A stretch of 64,000 nt of DNA from Asterias rubens (GCF_902459465.1 NC_047078.1:6286333-6350332); one strand, 5' to 3'. Shown: positions 24,701 to 33,040, counted from the stretch's first letter. The notes: a model not told the origin generated them from the letters alone. A program made the numbers and translations.

Positions 24701-27700
24701 CACCTGGCTGTTTATCCTCTTGCCTGTCTGCCCAGCTTCGCTACCATGGGCAGCGCGCCGTATCGATACCTCTCGTCACTAACCCCTGGGAGGGATGTAC
24801 GGGGAAACAACGCTGATTGGCTCAGGAAGTTGGTTATGCATTAGATGTCAAGTGCGTGCGCGCGTAGTTTTAAGATCATCCTGCATGTTGATCACGCCCG
24901 CGTTTTTTATGACACAAACACGTTTTTTAAAACAACCACAAAAAAATTCTTTAAGACGAAAGACATGCGTGCGCTTGTAGAAAAGATCGAATATATACGC
25001 TCATTTATGGCTCATTTAAATGTGCTAGCATATAGATAGCACATTTAAATTTGCCAATTCCAGGGGTTATGATCGAGCAAGGCATGCTGGGAAAAAATGG
25101 TGCGGCGAGATTGTTCACCCCTGGGAACCAGGTTGGCCTGTCTCCCCATTGGCCTGGCCGCTCAAGCATTCACTCAGCATCCGACACTACTCGCCTCATG
25201 GAACCTTACTCTGTCAAGCTTCTCAAGTCTGCATCAAGTTGCACCTTTTCTCATAGTGCTCCTTATACCTGGAATGTACTCATTGTATCAATCAGAGAAT
25301 CCTACTTGTTACGCAAAATTTAAGAAGGGTATCAAAAACTATTTATACTCAATCTAACACGCTGCATTCTTGATGTAGTGGCGCTTTATGTACAATGTAT
25401 GAATTCACGGACATAATGCACACAATAAAAGTAGTTCCGGTTGGCTTTCAGATAAATTAAATACCATTCGTTGCTTTCGTTTTTTAATTTGCCAATTTGT
25501 TGATTGTATCTCAGAGCCGTTGAGCCCCGGTGGATTTTCAAACACTGGACTTTCCGGTGGCGTCTTGGCGGCCATCATCTGTGCTTCAATAGCGATCGTT
25601 CTCCTAATTCTCATCTTAGCTGTTATCCTCTGGCAACGTAAACATGACCCGACCAGCTGGATCGGAAGGAAACGCCTCAATCCGGATGCATTGTGGATCC
25701 ATAAAAGGTTAGTGGCAGCTCTAAAGAAATTCTCTCCTCTATTTAGAGTTCCTTGAAACCATGGATTTGGGCCGGGATCTTGCTTAGACTCCGCTCGGTC
25801 AGAACAACTCTTGTTGTACAAAAGGAAGTGAAACAAACAAATAATTGCAGGCCAAACAAGCACAGAAATGTGAACGACCAAAATGACACGGGAAAAATGT
25901 GTCTCAAGTTAGGCTTGCAATGTTCCGATCTTCAAATGTTTAAAAAGTTGAATTGAAGTTAAAGGGAAACTGACTGGGTAGACATAAATCAATTTTGGAT
26001 GGGCAAAGAGAAATTGACTAGAGCAAGATTTGAACTTATCACGTCGAGATTCCAGTACCGGCGCTCTACCAACTGAGTCCCATGTATTGGCAGTTTCCTT
26101 TGTCAATGTCTGTGTTCGATAAATGTTGATCAGAAGTTATACAACATTTTTTAAAATTATTCTCACTAAGTTTAATTATTCACACTTGAAGTTTGGCCGA
26201 CACGATACATTTTGTTTTAGCAAGTTTTTTTTTAGTTGATCTGATCTTTCTTTAAGGGGTGCATTCTTTTGCGATCATAACCGAAAACAGTTTCGGTTGA
26301 ACTGGCCTTTGGTTCCTCACTGACCGAAACGGTAATTGGTTACAGCCGAGAAAACACACCTCGGACCACTAATTCTGTCCCTGTGTGTCCTTTCACTTAT
26401 TACCCCAATCCCTTATAAAAGTTTCTCTACAAAACCGTTATTATTAACAAATGTTTTTTTCCAGTTTATCTTTCTAGTGTGTTTTGTATGGGTGTAGGTG
26501 CCGCTTATAGGTGGTGGAAATGTAATTGTTCTGCAATTTGAAAATTGTTCCTACTTCTTACTGGTTTGTTTTTTTCTCTCTTCCTTTTTCCACCTCTCCT
26601 AAATAATCGTCAAATTTTCTAAAAAATCTGAATGCTTTTCAAACACAATACTTATCTTCATTCCCTTGTTATATTCAAAATAACTCTTTAATCTGAAACG
26701 TGTACTTTGTGTTTCCTTTTGTCCGCCTCATTTGCAATTTAAACTTTACGCTCGTTTTTCGTACAAACACATTACTTATCTTCATTCCATTGTAATTATT
26801 ATTCAACATAATTCTTTAATCTCAAATGTGTACTTTGTGCTTCCTTTTGTGCGCTTCATTTGCAATGTATTCTGAAAAATCTAAATGCTTTCCCAATTTA
26901 AACTTTATGATTGTTGCTTGTACAAACACATTACTTATCTTCATTCCCGTGTTTCATTTAAAATAATTCTTTAATCTGAAATGTGTAACTTCCTAATTCC
27001 TCCCATGTGCGCTTCATTTGCAATTTAAAATGGTATTATATTAATGCCCTTTTGGGTATAATTTATTGAACTTTAAATTCAACTGTCTTTCACTTCTAAC
27101 GCTCTTCCCTGAACAACCTGTTGTAACTTTCCCAAACAACTTGTCTCATTTACATTTTGCAACAAATCGCCATGGCCTTTAAAACACAACCTTTGACCTT
27201 TCAAAACTTCTAACGTTCATACAAAACTGCTACATTTCAATATATTGTGTACTTGTGAATGATGACCTTATAATAATGAACTTTGACCCTTGCATGACCC
27301 TCATGACATCATTTTGCCTTATTTACAAAATCACTACAACTGCTACATTTCATCGACCATACAACCATTTTTATGACTTGGTAATCCTCAATCATGGCAT
27401 GACCTCTGCACTCGTGACCTTTGCATGACCTACTGACACGACGCAATGACCTATGACTCAAGACCTCGCCTATATAGCTTTTCCTATGGAGATGATCATT
27501 CTCTTGATTCATATCCGGACGATAGCAGTGGCACTTCCGGTCAAAAGGGAACCTACGATGTTGCGATCGTCAACGAGAACTACCAAGCTGACGACACTGT
27601 GATGTCCACGGACTCGGCGTATGACCTCGGCAGCAGTCAAAGGTCAAAAGGTCAAACAGATGAAGAAGAGCACAAGAAGAAGAAGAAGAAGAAAAAGCAC

Positions 27701-30510
27701 AGAGGATGGTCAGACATGATATACAGGAGGTAATTATGAAAATTATGTCATTTTTAGATCAACAAAAAGGTTTTTGAAGCTCAGCCACCACCAGCAGTCC
27801 AGCATTCTCCCGAGTACACTATTCGAAACGTCAAGACCAAACCAGCTCTTCTCAGAGCCAACACTCACACAGAAGAGACTTGCAAGTTTACTATTAGCCA
27901 TAGAGGCTGGGCCAAGTTTCATAGAGCTGTTTAAAGGAACACGTTGCCTTGGATCGGTCGAGTTGGTCTTTGAAAAGTGTTTGAAACCGTTTGTTATAAA
28001 ATGCATATGGGTAGAAAGATGTTGTAAAAGTAAAACACAATAATCCACACAAATTTGCCTCAAAATTGCGCGGTTTTCCTTTTACCTCGTCGACTTACAC
28101 GGTCGGTCATTTAAGGGAGTCAACCATAAATGGCCGACCGTGTTAGTTCGCACAGTAAAAGGAAAACCACGCAAGTTTGAGGCAAATTTGTGGCATAAAC
28201 ACATGAAAAGACATGCTATTAGCTTCCAGTGCGTACTGCATGAAAATGAAGTCACAATGCAAACTCTAACAAAAGGATTAGAAACACCAAGACGACAATG
28301 ACCAATCTCTCTCATACAAACATTAGTTTACCATCTATAATTTTGAATTGCACAACTCAAGAAATTGTGATTAGAAGACAATGCTTGTTGTGAAATTAGC
28401 GATTAGCTCGGTAGGATTGGTACCCACATTCTTGTTTTTTACAACTCCTGCAGTTTAAAGACATTGGACACATTTGGTAATTATCAAAGACCAGTGTTCT
28501 CACTTGGTGTATCCCATCATAAGCATAAAATAACAAGCCTGTGAAAATTGGGGCTCAATTGGTCATCGAAGTTGCGAGAAAATGATGAAAGAAAAAACAC
28601 CCTTGTTGGACAAATTTGTGTGCTTTCAGATATGAATAAAAGACTTCTAGCTAGAAGTCTTTTTATTATTTTAGTGAGAAATTGCCTCTTTCTCAAAAAC
28701 TACATTACTTCAGAGGGAGCCGTTTCCCACAATGTTTTATACTATCAACAGCTCTCCAATGCTCGTTACCAAATCTTTTTTTTAGGTTAATATTTGTTTT
28801 GAGTAATTACCAAACGTGTACCTTCCCTTTAACCACTGGACCATGGTGACGTGATTGGGTAGTAAGCAGTTAATTTTGTTTGTTTCCATTTTTGTTTATG
28901 TGGGAAATTCTGAGAAGCATCTTCTTTACAAACATCTCACTGCTCTGTGTTCTCTCTCTCTCTCATAGCCCCAAGAACCCGGAGGTGGTATTAGTCAAGA
29001 AGGCTATCATTGGCGACTTCAGTCCTCCGCCAGTTCTCCTTGCCGACCAGACCATCAACGAAGGTAAATTAAGTCAGGAATCAATTAAAACCTCTATCGT
29101 TGGCTTCAAATTGTACTCGTTATATTGAAGGTACACACCTCAAAAGGAACTATCAAGTAATTGGCCAGACGGGAAACTGATCGGGGTAACTTTTGATTCA
29201 ACTTTGGCTTGAAACATGAAAAATGGACCAAAGACAGATTTGAACATGTGACCTCGGGATTAATGTACCTGTGCTCTGTCGAGTGAGCTATCTAGCTCAA
29301 CTGTTGATGGTCTCCTTATATTGACAGTATACCTTTGTTCAGGGTGCCAGTCAAAAGCCATTCTGGCAACCCGTATTAACTGCCGTATAGCCAGGGATCA
29401 CACCAAAGTTTACGATACAACCAGGGAAGCAGCAGCAAGCCATTCAACCTGTAACTGCCGTATAGCCAGGGATCACACCCAAGTTTACGATACAACCAGG
29501 GAAGCAGCAGCAAGCCATTCAACCTGTAACTGCCGTATAGCCAGGGATCACACCCAAGTTTACGATACAACCAGGGAAGCAGCAGCAAGCCATTCAACCT
29601 GTAACTGCCGTATAGCCAGGGATCACACCAAAGTTAACGATACAACCAGGGAAGCAGCAGCAAGCCATTCAACCCGTAACTGCCGTATAGCCAGGGATCA
29701 CACCAAAGTTTACGATACAACCTTGGAAGCCACAGCAGAGGTGTCACCTTTGTGACTTTGTGTTTCCAATATCAAGTAATAAACCACAGGGGGAACTGTA
29801 GAGTTGTTATACCGCCCTCTATTGACTTTAGTTGTTAAGTCTATAAGTTGCAATCCAAGATGTCTCTCAGTGGATAAAGCCTAAACACCACAGGAACTGG
29901 GGAATGTTCAATTCAGTGCTTGGACGCATGTGAAAATTTTGATAATTGTAAACGGCACCTTAGTCGATCTCTCGTAAAGTTTTTAAAAACCTCAAAACTA
30001 TAATCTTTGTTTATAGATCAATCCATCGACACCACAGACGCACCTCCCAAAGAGAAACTCTTTAAGGCTCAGGGCGACGTCGACGAAGAAGACCCCATCG
30101 GCCTCGCTCTCCAATCTCCAAACATCTCAGCCATCTCAGATGACTTCCCGCCACTCCCGCCGGCCGAGTTTCCCGTCGGCGCCGAGTTCTTGACGGCAGA
30201 GTTTCCCGTCTTCCCGAATGCCAACGACAGCATGCACCTCGCCAGTGAGCTGAACATCGACAGCAAACAGATGAAGAAGATGACTCGGAAGACAGATAGA
30301 GAACAGAGGAAGAAAGAGAAGAAAGATAAGAAGGAGAGGGACCAAGAGGTGGGATCGAGACGGAGGAAGCTCTCGGATCGGATCAGCGCTAAGATTAACC
30401 CGCGCAAACGTGGCTCCATGAACTTCAACACCCCAGGCGCTGTTGTCGCGGTTGAGAATGACTACGGGGTCATGACGGAGCGACAGAAGGAAAACGCTGC
30501 GATGTTTTGA
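9752..30510 (+). CDS. Type I membrane receptor: signal peptide, 10 Ig domains, 3 FN3 domains, TM, basic tail
   Basis: Twenty-one coding exons join in phase to 1614 aa: 9752-9854, 10713-10991, 11771-12073, 12851-12984, 13571-13828, 14723-14876, 15443-15727, 16412-16681, 17435-17569, 17845-17979, 18745-19056, 19472-19756, 20492-20743, 21573-21959, 23067-23282, 23935-24005, 24394-24610, 25515-25707, 27463-27729, 28969-29063, 30017-30510. Residues 1-34 are the signal peptide (LTLALLINLLFA core). Ig1 is 35-127, Ig2 128-228, Ig3 and Ig4 229-410, Ig5 411-505, Ig6 506-595, Ig7 596-685, Ig8 686-789, Ig9 790-884, Ig10 885-968; most show Cys, Trp and YxC. FN3 domains span about 969-1265 and the membrane helix about 1282-1305. 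The 309-aa tail has PDALWIH, a Lys8 run, FPPLPPAEFP and a basic region. Most domains are phase 1-1 cassettes. The exon at 27463 could instead start at 27478, also in frame. Role inferred: cell adhesion or guidance. The domain count fits none of Robo, DCC, Dscam, contactin, sidekick or CDON/BOC. Confidence 0.88.
10540..10705 (+). mobile_element. Probable non-LTR retrotransposon or SINE 3' end next to exon 2
   Basis: The segment ends in 'ggggatctataaagattaat' followed by 'tgaattgaat', a form common for retroelement tails; similar 'gaattgaatt' ends occur near 2160. It directly precedes the exon 2 acceptor (TTCAACAG), so the acceptor context may include element sequence. The tail pattern is seen; its origin is inferred. 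Confidence 0.35.
11362..11728. mobile_element. TTAA-type MITE family A, degenerate copy
   Basis: It lies in receptor intron 2. Left end 'cactggacacaatgggtaat'; right end 'gacaattaccgaacacagtg' plus CCTTTA. The body keeps 'gatgaccaattgagcccaaa'. TTAA flanks are no longer clear. No coding capacity. Confidence 0.6.
12173..12565. mobile_element. TTAA-type MITE family A
   Basis: A full copy in receptor intron 3, flanked by TTAA at 12169-12172 and 12566-12569. The ends are inverted ('agacagtggacactattgg' and 'ccaatagtgtccagtgtct'). In the body 'gattttgagacctcaga' and 'agattttgaggtctcaaaat' form an internal palindrome. Confidence 0.8.
13010..13160 (-). mobile_element. CAAA-tailed tRNA-like SINE fragment
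   Basis: The reverse complement matches the 3' half of the element at 22215-22475 (landmarks 'gggagtttgcc', 'gccagcttg', 'tgagagagat'-type words). It lies in receptor intron 4, inside the split Ig3 domain. Confidence 0.55.
13165..13440. repeat. About 30-bp tandem repeat in receptor intron 4
   Basis: The words 'cttgctgacttctgcttgct' and 'gacttccacaacttgctgac' alternate several times, then degrade to related 'cttccacaacttgctaac' units. The array runs to about 130 bp before the next exon's acceptor. Open frames over it are by-products of the 30-bp period. Confidence 0.75.
14000..14670 (+). mobile_element. tRNA-derived SINE-1, interrupted by a MITE
   Basis: The SINE head is at 14000-14013 ('gtcatggctgagtgg') and its continuation at 14371-14670. 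It carries box-A-like 'tggctgagtggttaa', box-B-like 'ggattcgaatccc', then 'tgtccttgagaaagatgct' and 'ggggtataaatgggtat'. Other copies of this or close subfamilies are at 19081, 21184, 41452 (minus) and 63557. The head looks like a Leu/Ser tRNA. The MITE at 14018-14370 splits it. Confidence 0.8.
14018..14370. mobile_element. TTAA-type MITE family E inserted in a SINE
   Basis: A 353-bp element with perfect 22-bp terminal inverted repeats beginning agatgctatgtcagattttt. It is flanked by TTAA at 14014-14017 and 14371-14374. The uninterrupted SINE copy at 19094 reads 'gagtggttaagagcatc', so one TTAA was present before insertion. There is no ORF of note; its transposase must have come from elsewhere. 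Confidence 0.88.
14970..15220. mobile_element. 251-bp element with perfect 23-bp inverted ends
   Basis: Both ends read ggtgcgttcgtttagcttcc (first 20 of 23 matching bases) on opposite strands. The interior is GC-richer than the surroundings and carries repeated 'aggggctcaccc' words. It sits within the minus-strand LINE remnant that continues at 15221-15400. The target duplication is unclear and the superfamily is not assigned. Confidence 0.75.
15221..15400 (-). pseudogene. Non-LTR retrotransposon ORF2 C-terminal remnant
   Basis: The minus-strand translation gives MTSAAPSPWNNVPLKIH, then ISTDSFKSLLKTHL, the 'AAP-LWN-LP-IR...F-K-LKT-L' ending common after the reverse transcriptase of many LINEs. 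The 3' end has 'tatatagcgct' followed by TAA repeats (about 14895-14935), beyond the inserted element. It is truncated and inactive. Confidence 0.65.
16875..17010 (-). mobile_element. tRNA-derived SINE-3 fragment
   Basis: The reverse complement has a tRNA-like 'tagttggtaaaacactgctc' and box-B-like 'gtgggtttcaatctc'. A second copy is at 32758-32930, sharing 'gtagcactgtatact', 'ccacgac' and 'ttgcaattctagagca'. It lies in receptor intron 8. Confidence 0.65.
18018..18288. mobile_element. MITE family F (AACTGG-rich), copy 1
   Basis: A 271-bp element with inverted ends cccaggtcaaaattccagtt / gttcaactggaatttcgacc. The interior is built from 'aactggtt'/'aaccagtt' words on both strands, so it can fold on itself. 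A second copy in the opposite orientation lies at 44836-45107 in a dixin intron. No coding capacity. Confidence 0.8.
18289..18660 (+). mobile_element. SINE-1 related copy
   Basis: Shares with the full copy at 63557-63957: 'agagtgtgggtttgagtc', 'cttaagcaagacacttaacc', 'aaggggttcgccccggtgtt', 'attggcagcatattgcgcca', and an end of 'agcgctatataagaacc' with TTA repeats. The tRNA-like head is truncated by the adjoining MITE at 18018-18288. Confidence 0.75.
19081..19380 (+). mobile_element. Two head-to-tail SINE-1 fragments
   Basis: A first head, 'ggcgtcatggccgagtggtt' (19081-19185), and a second, 'ggtgtcaaggctgagtggtc' (19204-19375), follow each other. The second runs on to 'aaatgggtacctgtgaggg'. 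The first preserves the empty site that proves the TTAA insertion at 14018. Confidence 0.75.
20776..21110 (-). pseudogene. Non-LTR retrotransposon ORF2 C-terminal remnant
   Basis: The minus-strand frame contains YRETRLSASSQPYTLDLLRC and then FISGTASLWNSLPMLPIHVS, with a Cys-containing end, as at the end of LINE reverse transcriptase ORFs. It is truncated at both sides and lies inside receptor intron 13. Confidence 0.6.
21184..21405 (+). mobile_element. SINE-1 copy
   Basis: tRNA-like head 'ggtgtgtcatggccgagcag', box-B-like 'gtgggttcgaatcccagtcg', then 'tccttgagcaagatgcttta' and 'gggtataaatgggtacctgt'. It ends about 170 bp before the first FN3 exon. Confidence 0.78.
22215..22475 (+). mobile_element. 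tRNA-like SINE-2 with CAAA tail
   Basis: Head 'ccgcggtcaagtggttagac' with box-B-like 'gtgggttcgaatccc', then 'ttgatttgtgtaactcataa', 'gagagagattggctgttgcc' and 'gggagtttgccgagttccct', ending in CAAA repeats. Other copies: 45460-45702 plus 46022-46121 (plus strand, split by a MITE) and minus-strand fragments at about 5108, 13010 and 28305. Confidence 0.78.
22690..22990 (-). pseudogene. Non-LTR retrotransposon ORF2 C-terminal remnant
   Basis: The minus frame reads YTPGREGLRSSSDKSLLCEH, then RPSRSAGSKSFSLAGPKECN and KLPKLIRE, a degenerate LINE C-terminus (usual pattern: RLRSSS, F-AAP-LWN-LP-IR). It is followed by a 'caaagcgctgaac'-type end and ATA repeats at 22655-22680. Not functional. Confidence 0.65.
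23508..23889. mobile_element. TTAA-type MITE family A
   Basis: In receptor intron 15. TTAA at 23504-23507 precedes the left end 'agacacactggac'; the right end is 'ccaatagtgtccactgcct' running into TTATAA. The body shares 'gaacgacc'-like and 'gaggtctcaaaatcaaac' segments with other copies. The acceptor of the next exon begins about 45 bp further on. Confidence 0.75.
25050..25425 (+). pseudogene. Non-LTR retrotransposon ORF2 C-terminal remnant
   Basis: The plus-strand translation shows [40 protein letters not shown] and, after a frame slip, FKKGIKNYLYSI, the common end of LINE reverse transcriptase ORFs. A closely related minus-strand piece lies at 49880-50190. A 'tagtggcgctttatgtacaa' end follows. 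It lies in receptor intron 17, before the membrane exon. Confidence 0.65.
25960..26105 (-). mobile_element. tRNA-like SINE-4 copy
   Basis: The reverse complement has 'gactcagttggtagagcgcc' (box-A-like) and 'gtgataagttcaaatcttgc' (box-B-like). A related minus-strand copy is at about 29150-29340. The outer ends 'aaagggaaactgac' and 'ggcagtttccttt' are roughly inverted. It lies in receptor intron 18. Confidence 0.55.
26600..27025. repeat. Degenerate tandem repeat in receptor intron 18
   Basis: The block 'cattacttatcttcattccc/a' ... 'ctttaatctgaaatgtgtac' ... 'cttcatttgcaatttaaac' is repeated about three times with unit lengths near 120-160 bp. No coding potential is seen. Confidence 0.7.
27260..27460 (-). 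promoter_or_regulatory. Cluster of TGACCT/TGACCC words (AGGTCA half sites)
   Basis: At least seven TGACC words occur in about 190 bp (near 27261, 27284, 27295, 27399, 27415, 27426, 27447) just before the first cytoplasmic exon. AGGTCA is the half site of many nuclear receptors. A simple degenerate repeat would look similar, so regulatory function is only a suggestion. Confidence 0.25.
27935..28195. mobile_element. TTAA-type MITE family D, with long inverted arms
   Basis: TTAA at 27931-27934 precedes 'aggaacacgttgccttggat'. Further in, arms of about 60 bp pair around a centre near 28115 ('ccacacaaatttgcctcaaa' against 'gaggcaaatttgtgg'; 'acggtcgg' against 'ccgaccgt'). A partial minus-strand copy is at 42150-42314. 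It lies in receptor intron 19. Confidence 0.6.
28459..28828. mobile_element. TTAA-type MITE, family A variant
   Basis: Flanked by TTAA at 28455-28458 and 28829-28832. The left end is 'agacattggacacatttggt' and the right end 'accaaacgtgtaccttccct'. The centre is the palindrome 'gacttctagctagaagtc'. A sister copy with the same centre is at 53319-53686. Confidence 0.78.
29378..29735. repeat. 75-bp minisatellite in receptor intron 20
   Basis: Nearly five copies of a 75-bp unit (starts at 29378, 29453, 29528, 29603, 29678) containing 'ctgccgtatagccagggatc' and 'agggaagcagcagcaagcca'. Because 75 is divisible by three, one frame stays open for 144 codons with a 25-aa period. No splice sites consistent with the receptor frame include it, so I treat it as non-coding. 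Confidence 0.85.
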
Positions 30511-31725
30511 TCAGCAACTCTGTTCGGTAAGAACTCTGATGCTTTAGGGCCAGCTTTTTCATGAAACTGCCTTTTTCATAAAAACTAGCAAATAATTATA
30601 GTCTTAAAGACGATGTGACCAGGGGCCGATTTCACAAAGCAATAATTTCAAGATTTCACCAGCAAAAAAAATACTCAGTACTGTTTAACTGCTTGCTCTT
30701 GGTGCAAATGTGATCAAAAAGAACATTTACAAGCACAAAATAATTCAACTTGATTTATACCTAAAACAAGGTTGGCAACCAAAAAAAGAACTTCCAAGTA
30801 GTTGATTATTTAAGATTTTATTTTATACGACAACGAGGCTGCTCAACAAAAAGACTGGTAAACATTCTTTATTTTAAAACATAATAAGTGTGAAACTTTT
30901 GTTGTATTCATTTTGGTATTTTATTTTATTATGTAAACATACCACCTTTTTAGCCTGTATGTTATTTGTTTACTCTAAAAAATCTGACACATTCATTGTT
31001 CTTGTTTGCAACCTATATACCAGAAATTTAGTAATAAGCTTTATTTGTGGATTTGCATAACATTGGTAAGAGTTAAAGACCTGCTTGAACGACAATGTCA
31101 AGTCGTGAACTTTGCAGAATTTCACTTAAAATGTTTTCAATGAATTAGGAAATCGAGTCATATGATTATAAATAGGTTTCAATTGTGTAAAAAAACAATC
31201 ATTTCGCATGCCCTTATCCAGCGCTTTTCTGAGAGATTTGCAAAAAGCCCCATTACGTAATCACTCTCAAAACGTCATAGTTGGGAGCTCCAATTTGTAA
31301 AGCCGCTCTGTTGCAGCGTGGAGGTATAACAAAGCAAACTCCCACAAATGACATCAGCGGCATTGTCCTTTGACGCGCGCTCTCAACGGCAGAAGTGTTT
31401 TTAGTTTTTCAAAACCTTTAGGTTGGGGCCTGATTTTTTAATCGATAATTACGAAAAATTAAATGTGTGTACACATATCAAAATTACATTGAAATGGTGA
31501 ACAAGTGCATTATAAACAAGTTACAATACCATTTCCGTTGAAAACATTCCGCTCAGGTAGCTGTTTAAGTTATAATTATATGTTCACAGATTAGTACACA
31601 ACTCACAGAAGTTTAGTATAGAAGCTATATTCATGGATGTGCATCACATTGGTCATGTTGGTAAGAATAAAGTTATGAATGTCCACAGATTAGCACATAA
31701 CTTACATGGTGTATCACTTTATACA
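30511..31725 (+). other. Probable 3' UTR start and downstream DNA of the receptor gene
   Basis: No ORF of note. An AATAAA lies near 31665 and another at about 34559, so the UTR end is uncertain. The segment near 30620 ('aggggccgatttcacaaagc') resembles the end of the family G elements. Otherwise AT-rich, nothing recognised. Confidence 0.4.
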
Positions 31726-31970
31726 GGGGCCAATTTTATAGAGCTGCTCAAGCAAAAATTTTGCTTAAGCACGAAAACAGCTCGCTTATTTTACACATGT
31801 TAGTGGCCAAAATGTTATGCCATTTACATTGATTGTGACTGGTAATTAGCTGTTGTTCACTTAGCATAACAATTGAGTGGAGTCTTGGCGGGTAATCTGA
31901 TTTTACTAAGCAAGGATTTTTTTTGCTTAAGCAAAATTTTGTGCTTAAGCAGCTCTATGAAATTGGGCCC
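31726..31970. mobile_element. MITE family G ('aattgggccc' ends)
   Basis: A 245-bp element with inverted ends 'ggggccaattttatagagct' and 'agctctatgaaattgggccc', with mirrored 'gcttaagca' words inside. Related copies: about 38819-39006, 54836-55041, 57327-57621 and 60789-60969. Confidence 0.75.
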
Positions 31971-32100
31971 AGATGGTCATGGTGGGAAACTCCCTTTGAA
32001 ATATTTTTGCTTGAAGTGCGCTAGTTTTTGAGAAATTATTAAAACAAATTGTTTTGATCTCGCGAGTCAAAAACTCAATGTTTGAAAACAGTGAAAACAT

Positions 32101-32544
32101 TAAAGCCATTGGACACTTTCTGAAATGTCGGAAGCGCTTTGAGACACCCCTTGGGCGTGAAAGCGCTATATAAAAACGGTCTATTATTATTATTATTAAC
32201 AGGACAAAAATTAAAAGTTCACAGATTTACAAATAACTTAACCAGGGTTTACAGAAGGTATTGATGAAAGACTTCCCTTGAAATATTACTCCGTTAAATG
32301 TTTTACTTTTTGAGAAAACGTTAAAACAATTATCAGATATCGAGAATAACAGATTTATTTTTAAGACATGTCATGACACGGCGAAATGTGCGGAAACAAG
32401 GTTGGGTTTTCCCATTATTTTCTCCCGACTCCGATGACCGATTGAGCCTAAATTTTGACAGGTTTGTTATTTTATATATAACTTGTGATACACGAAGTGT
32501 GGGCCTTTGGACATTGTTTACCAATGTTGTGCGATTGCTTTAAA
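32101..32544. mobile_element. TTAA-type MITE family B carrying a SINE tail
   Basis: Left end 'agccattggacactttc', right end 'ccaatgttgtgcgattgctt'. Between about 32121 and 32198 sits a piece ending 'aagcgctatataaaaacggt' plus TTA repeats that is absent from the copies at 5430 and 49292. It matches the 3' end of SINE-1, so a SINE fragment inserted here after the MITE. Confidence 0.7.
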
Positions 32545-32757
32545 GGGTTCCTATTTTTGTGTGACTCCTCCAATAACTGATTGAGCTGAAACTTTCCCAG
32601 GTTTGTTATTTCGTTTGCATGTTGGGTCACATCCAGTGTGACACATGATCTTTAATGTTGGTGCAAAAAGTTTCAATTGTTGGTTAGAAATTCTTCAGAA
32701 ATAACGTCATATTCTTGAAAGCTTTATGCAGTTTTAATTTTTTGGGGGTTTTTACCC

Positions 32758-33040
32758 ATATACACCGATGTGTGTAGCACTGTATACTCAGTACTTTCCC
32801 CGAGTCCTGTGAAAAAAATCACAGGCATTTCACTCGGGTGGGATTCAAACCCACGACCCTTGCAATTCTAGAGCAATGTCATACCAACTAGACCACCGAG
32901 ATTGCCCGGTAGCTAGAGGCAGTTCAAATCCTATGTTTAGCAGCGGGTACTGCAAACGATTTAAATAGATGTTAAATTTGCATCGGGATAAAGAATATTT
33001 AAATAGATGTTAAATTTGCACCGGGATAAAGAATATTAAG
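32758..33040 (-). mobile_element. tRNA-derived SINE-3 copy plus a 40-bp tandem duplication
   Basis: About 32758-32930 matches the element at 16875 ('gtagcactgtatact', 'cccacgacccttgcaattct', 'accaactagacca'). Just after it, 'aaatagatgttaaatttgca' plus 'cgggataaagaatatt' occurs twice in tandem (about 32963-33038); a further relative is at 46335. Confidence 0.65.

Noticed and set aside
27446..27733. Independent 95-aa gene starting at 27446
   Set aside because: The segment from 27463 is a phase 2 exon of the receptor, and the ORF's TAA lies beyond its GTAATT donor. An internal promoter remains only a weak possibility.
29321..29755. 144-codon ORF with a 25-aa repeat as a separate gene
   Set aside because: The 75-bp period explains the open frame. 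It is intronic and not joined in phase to receptor exons.
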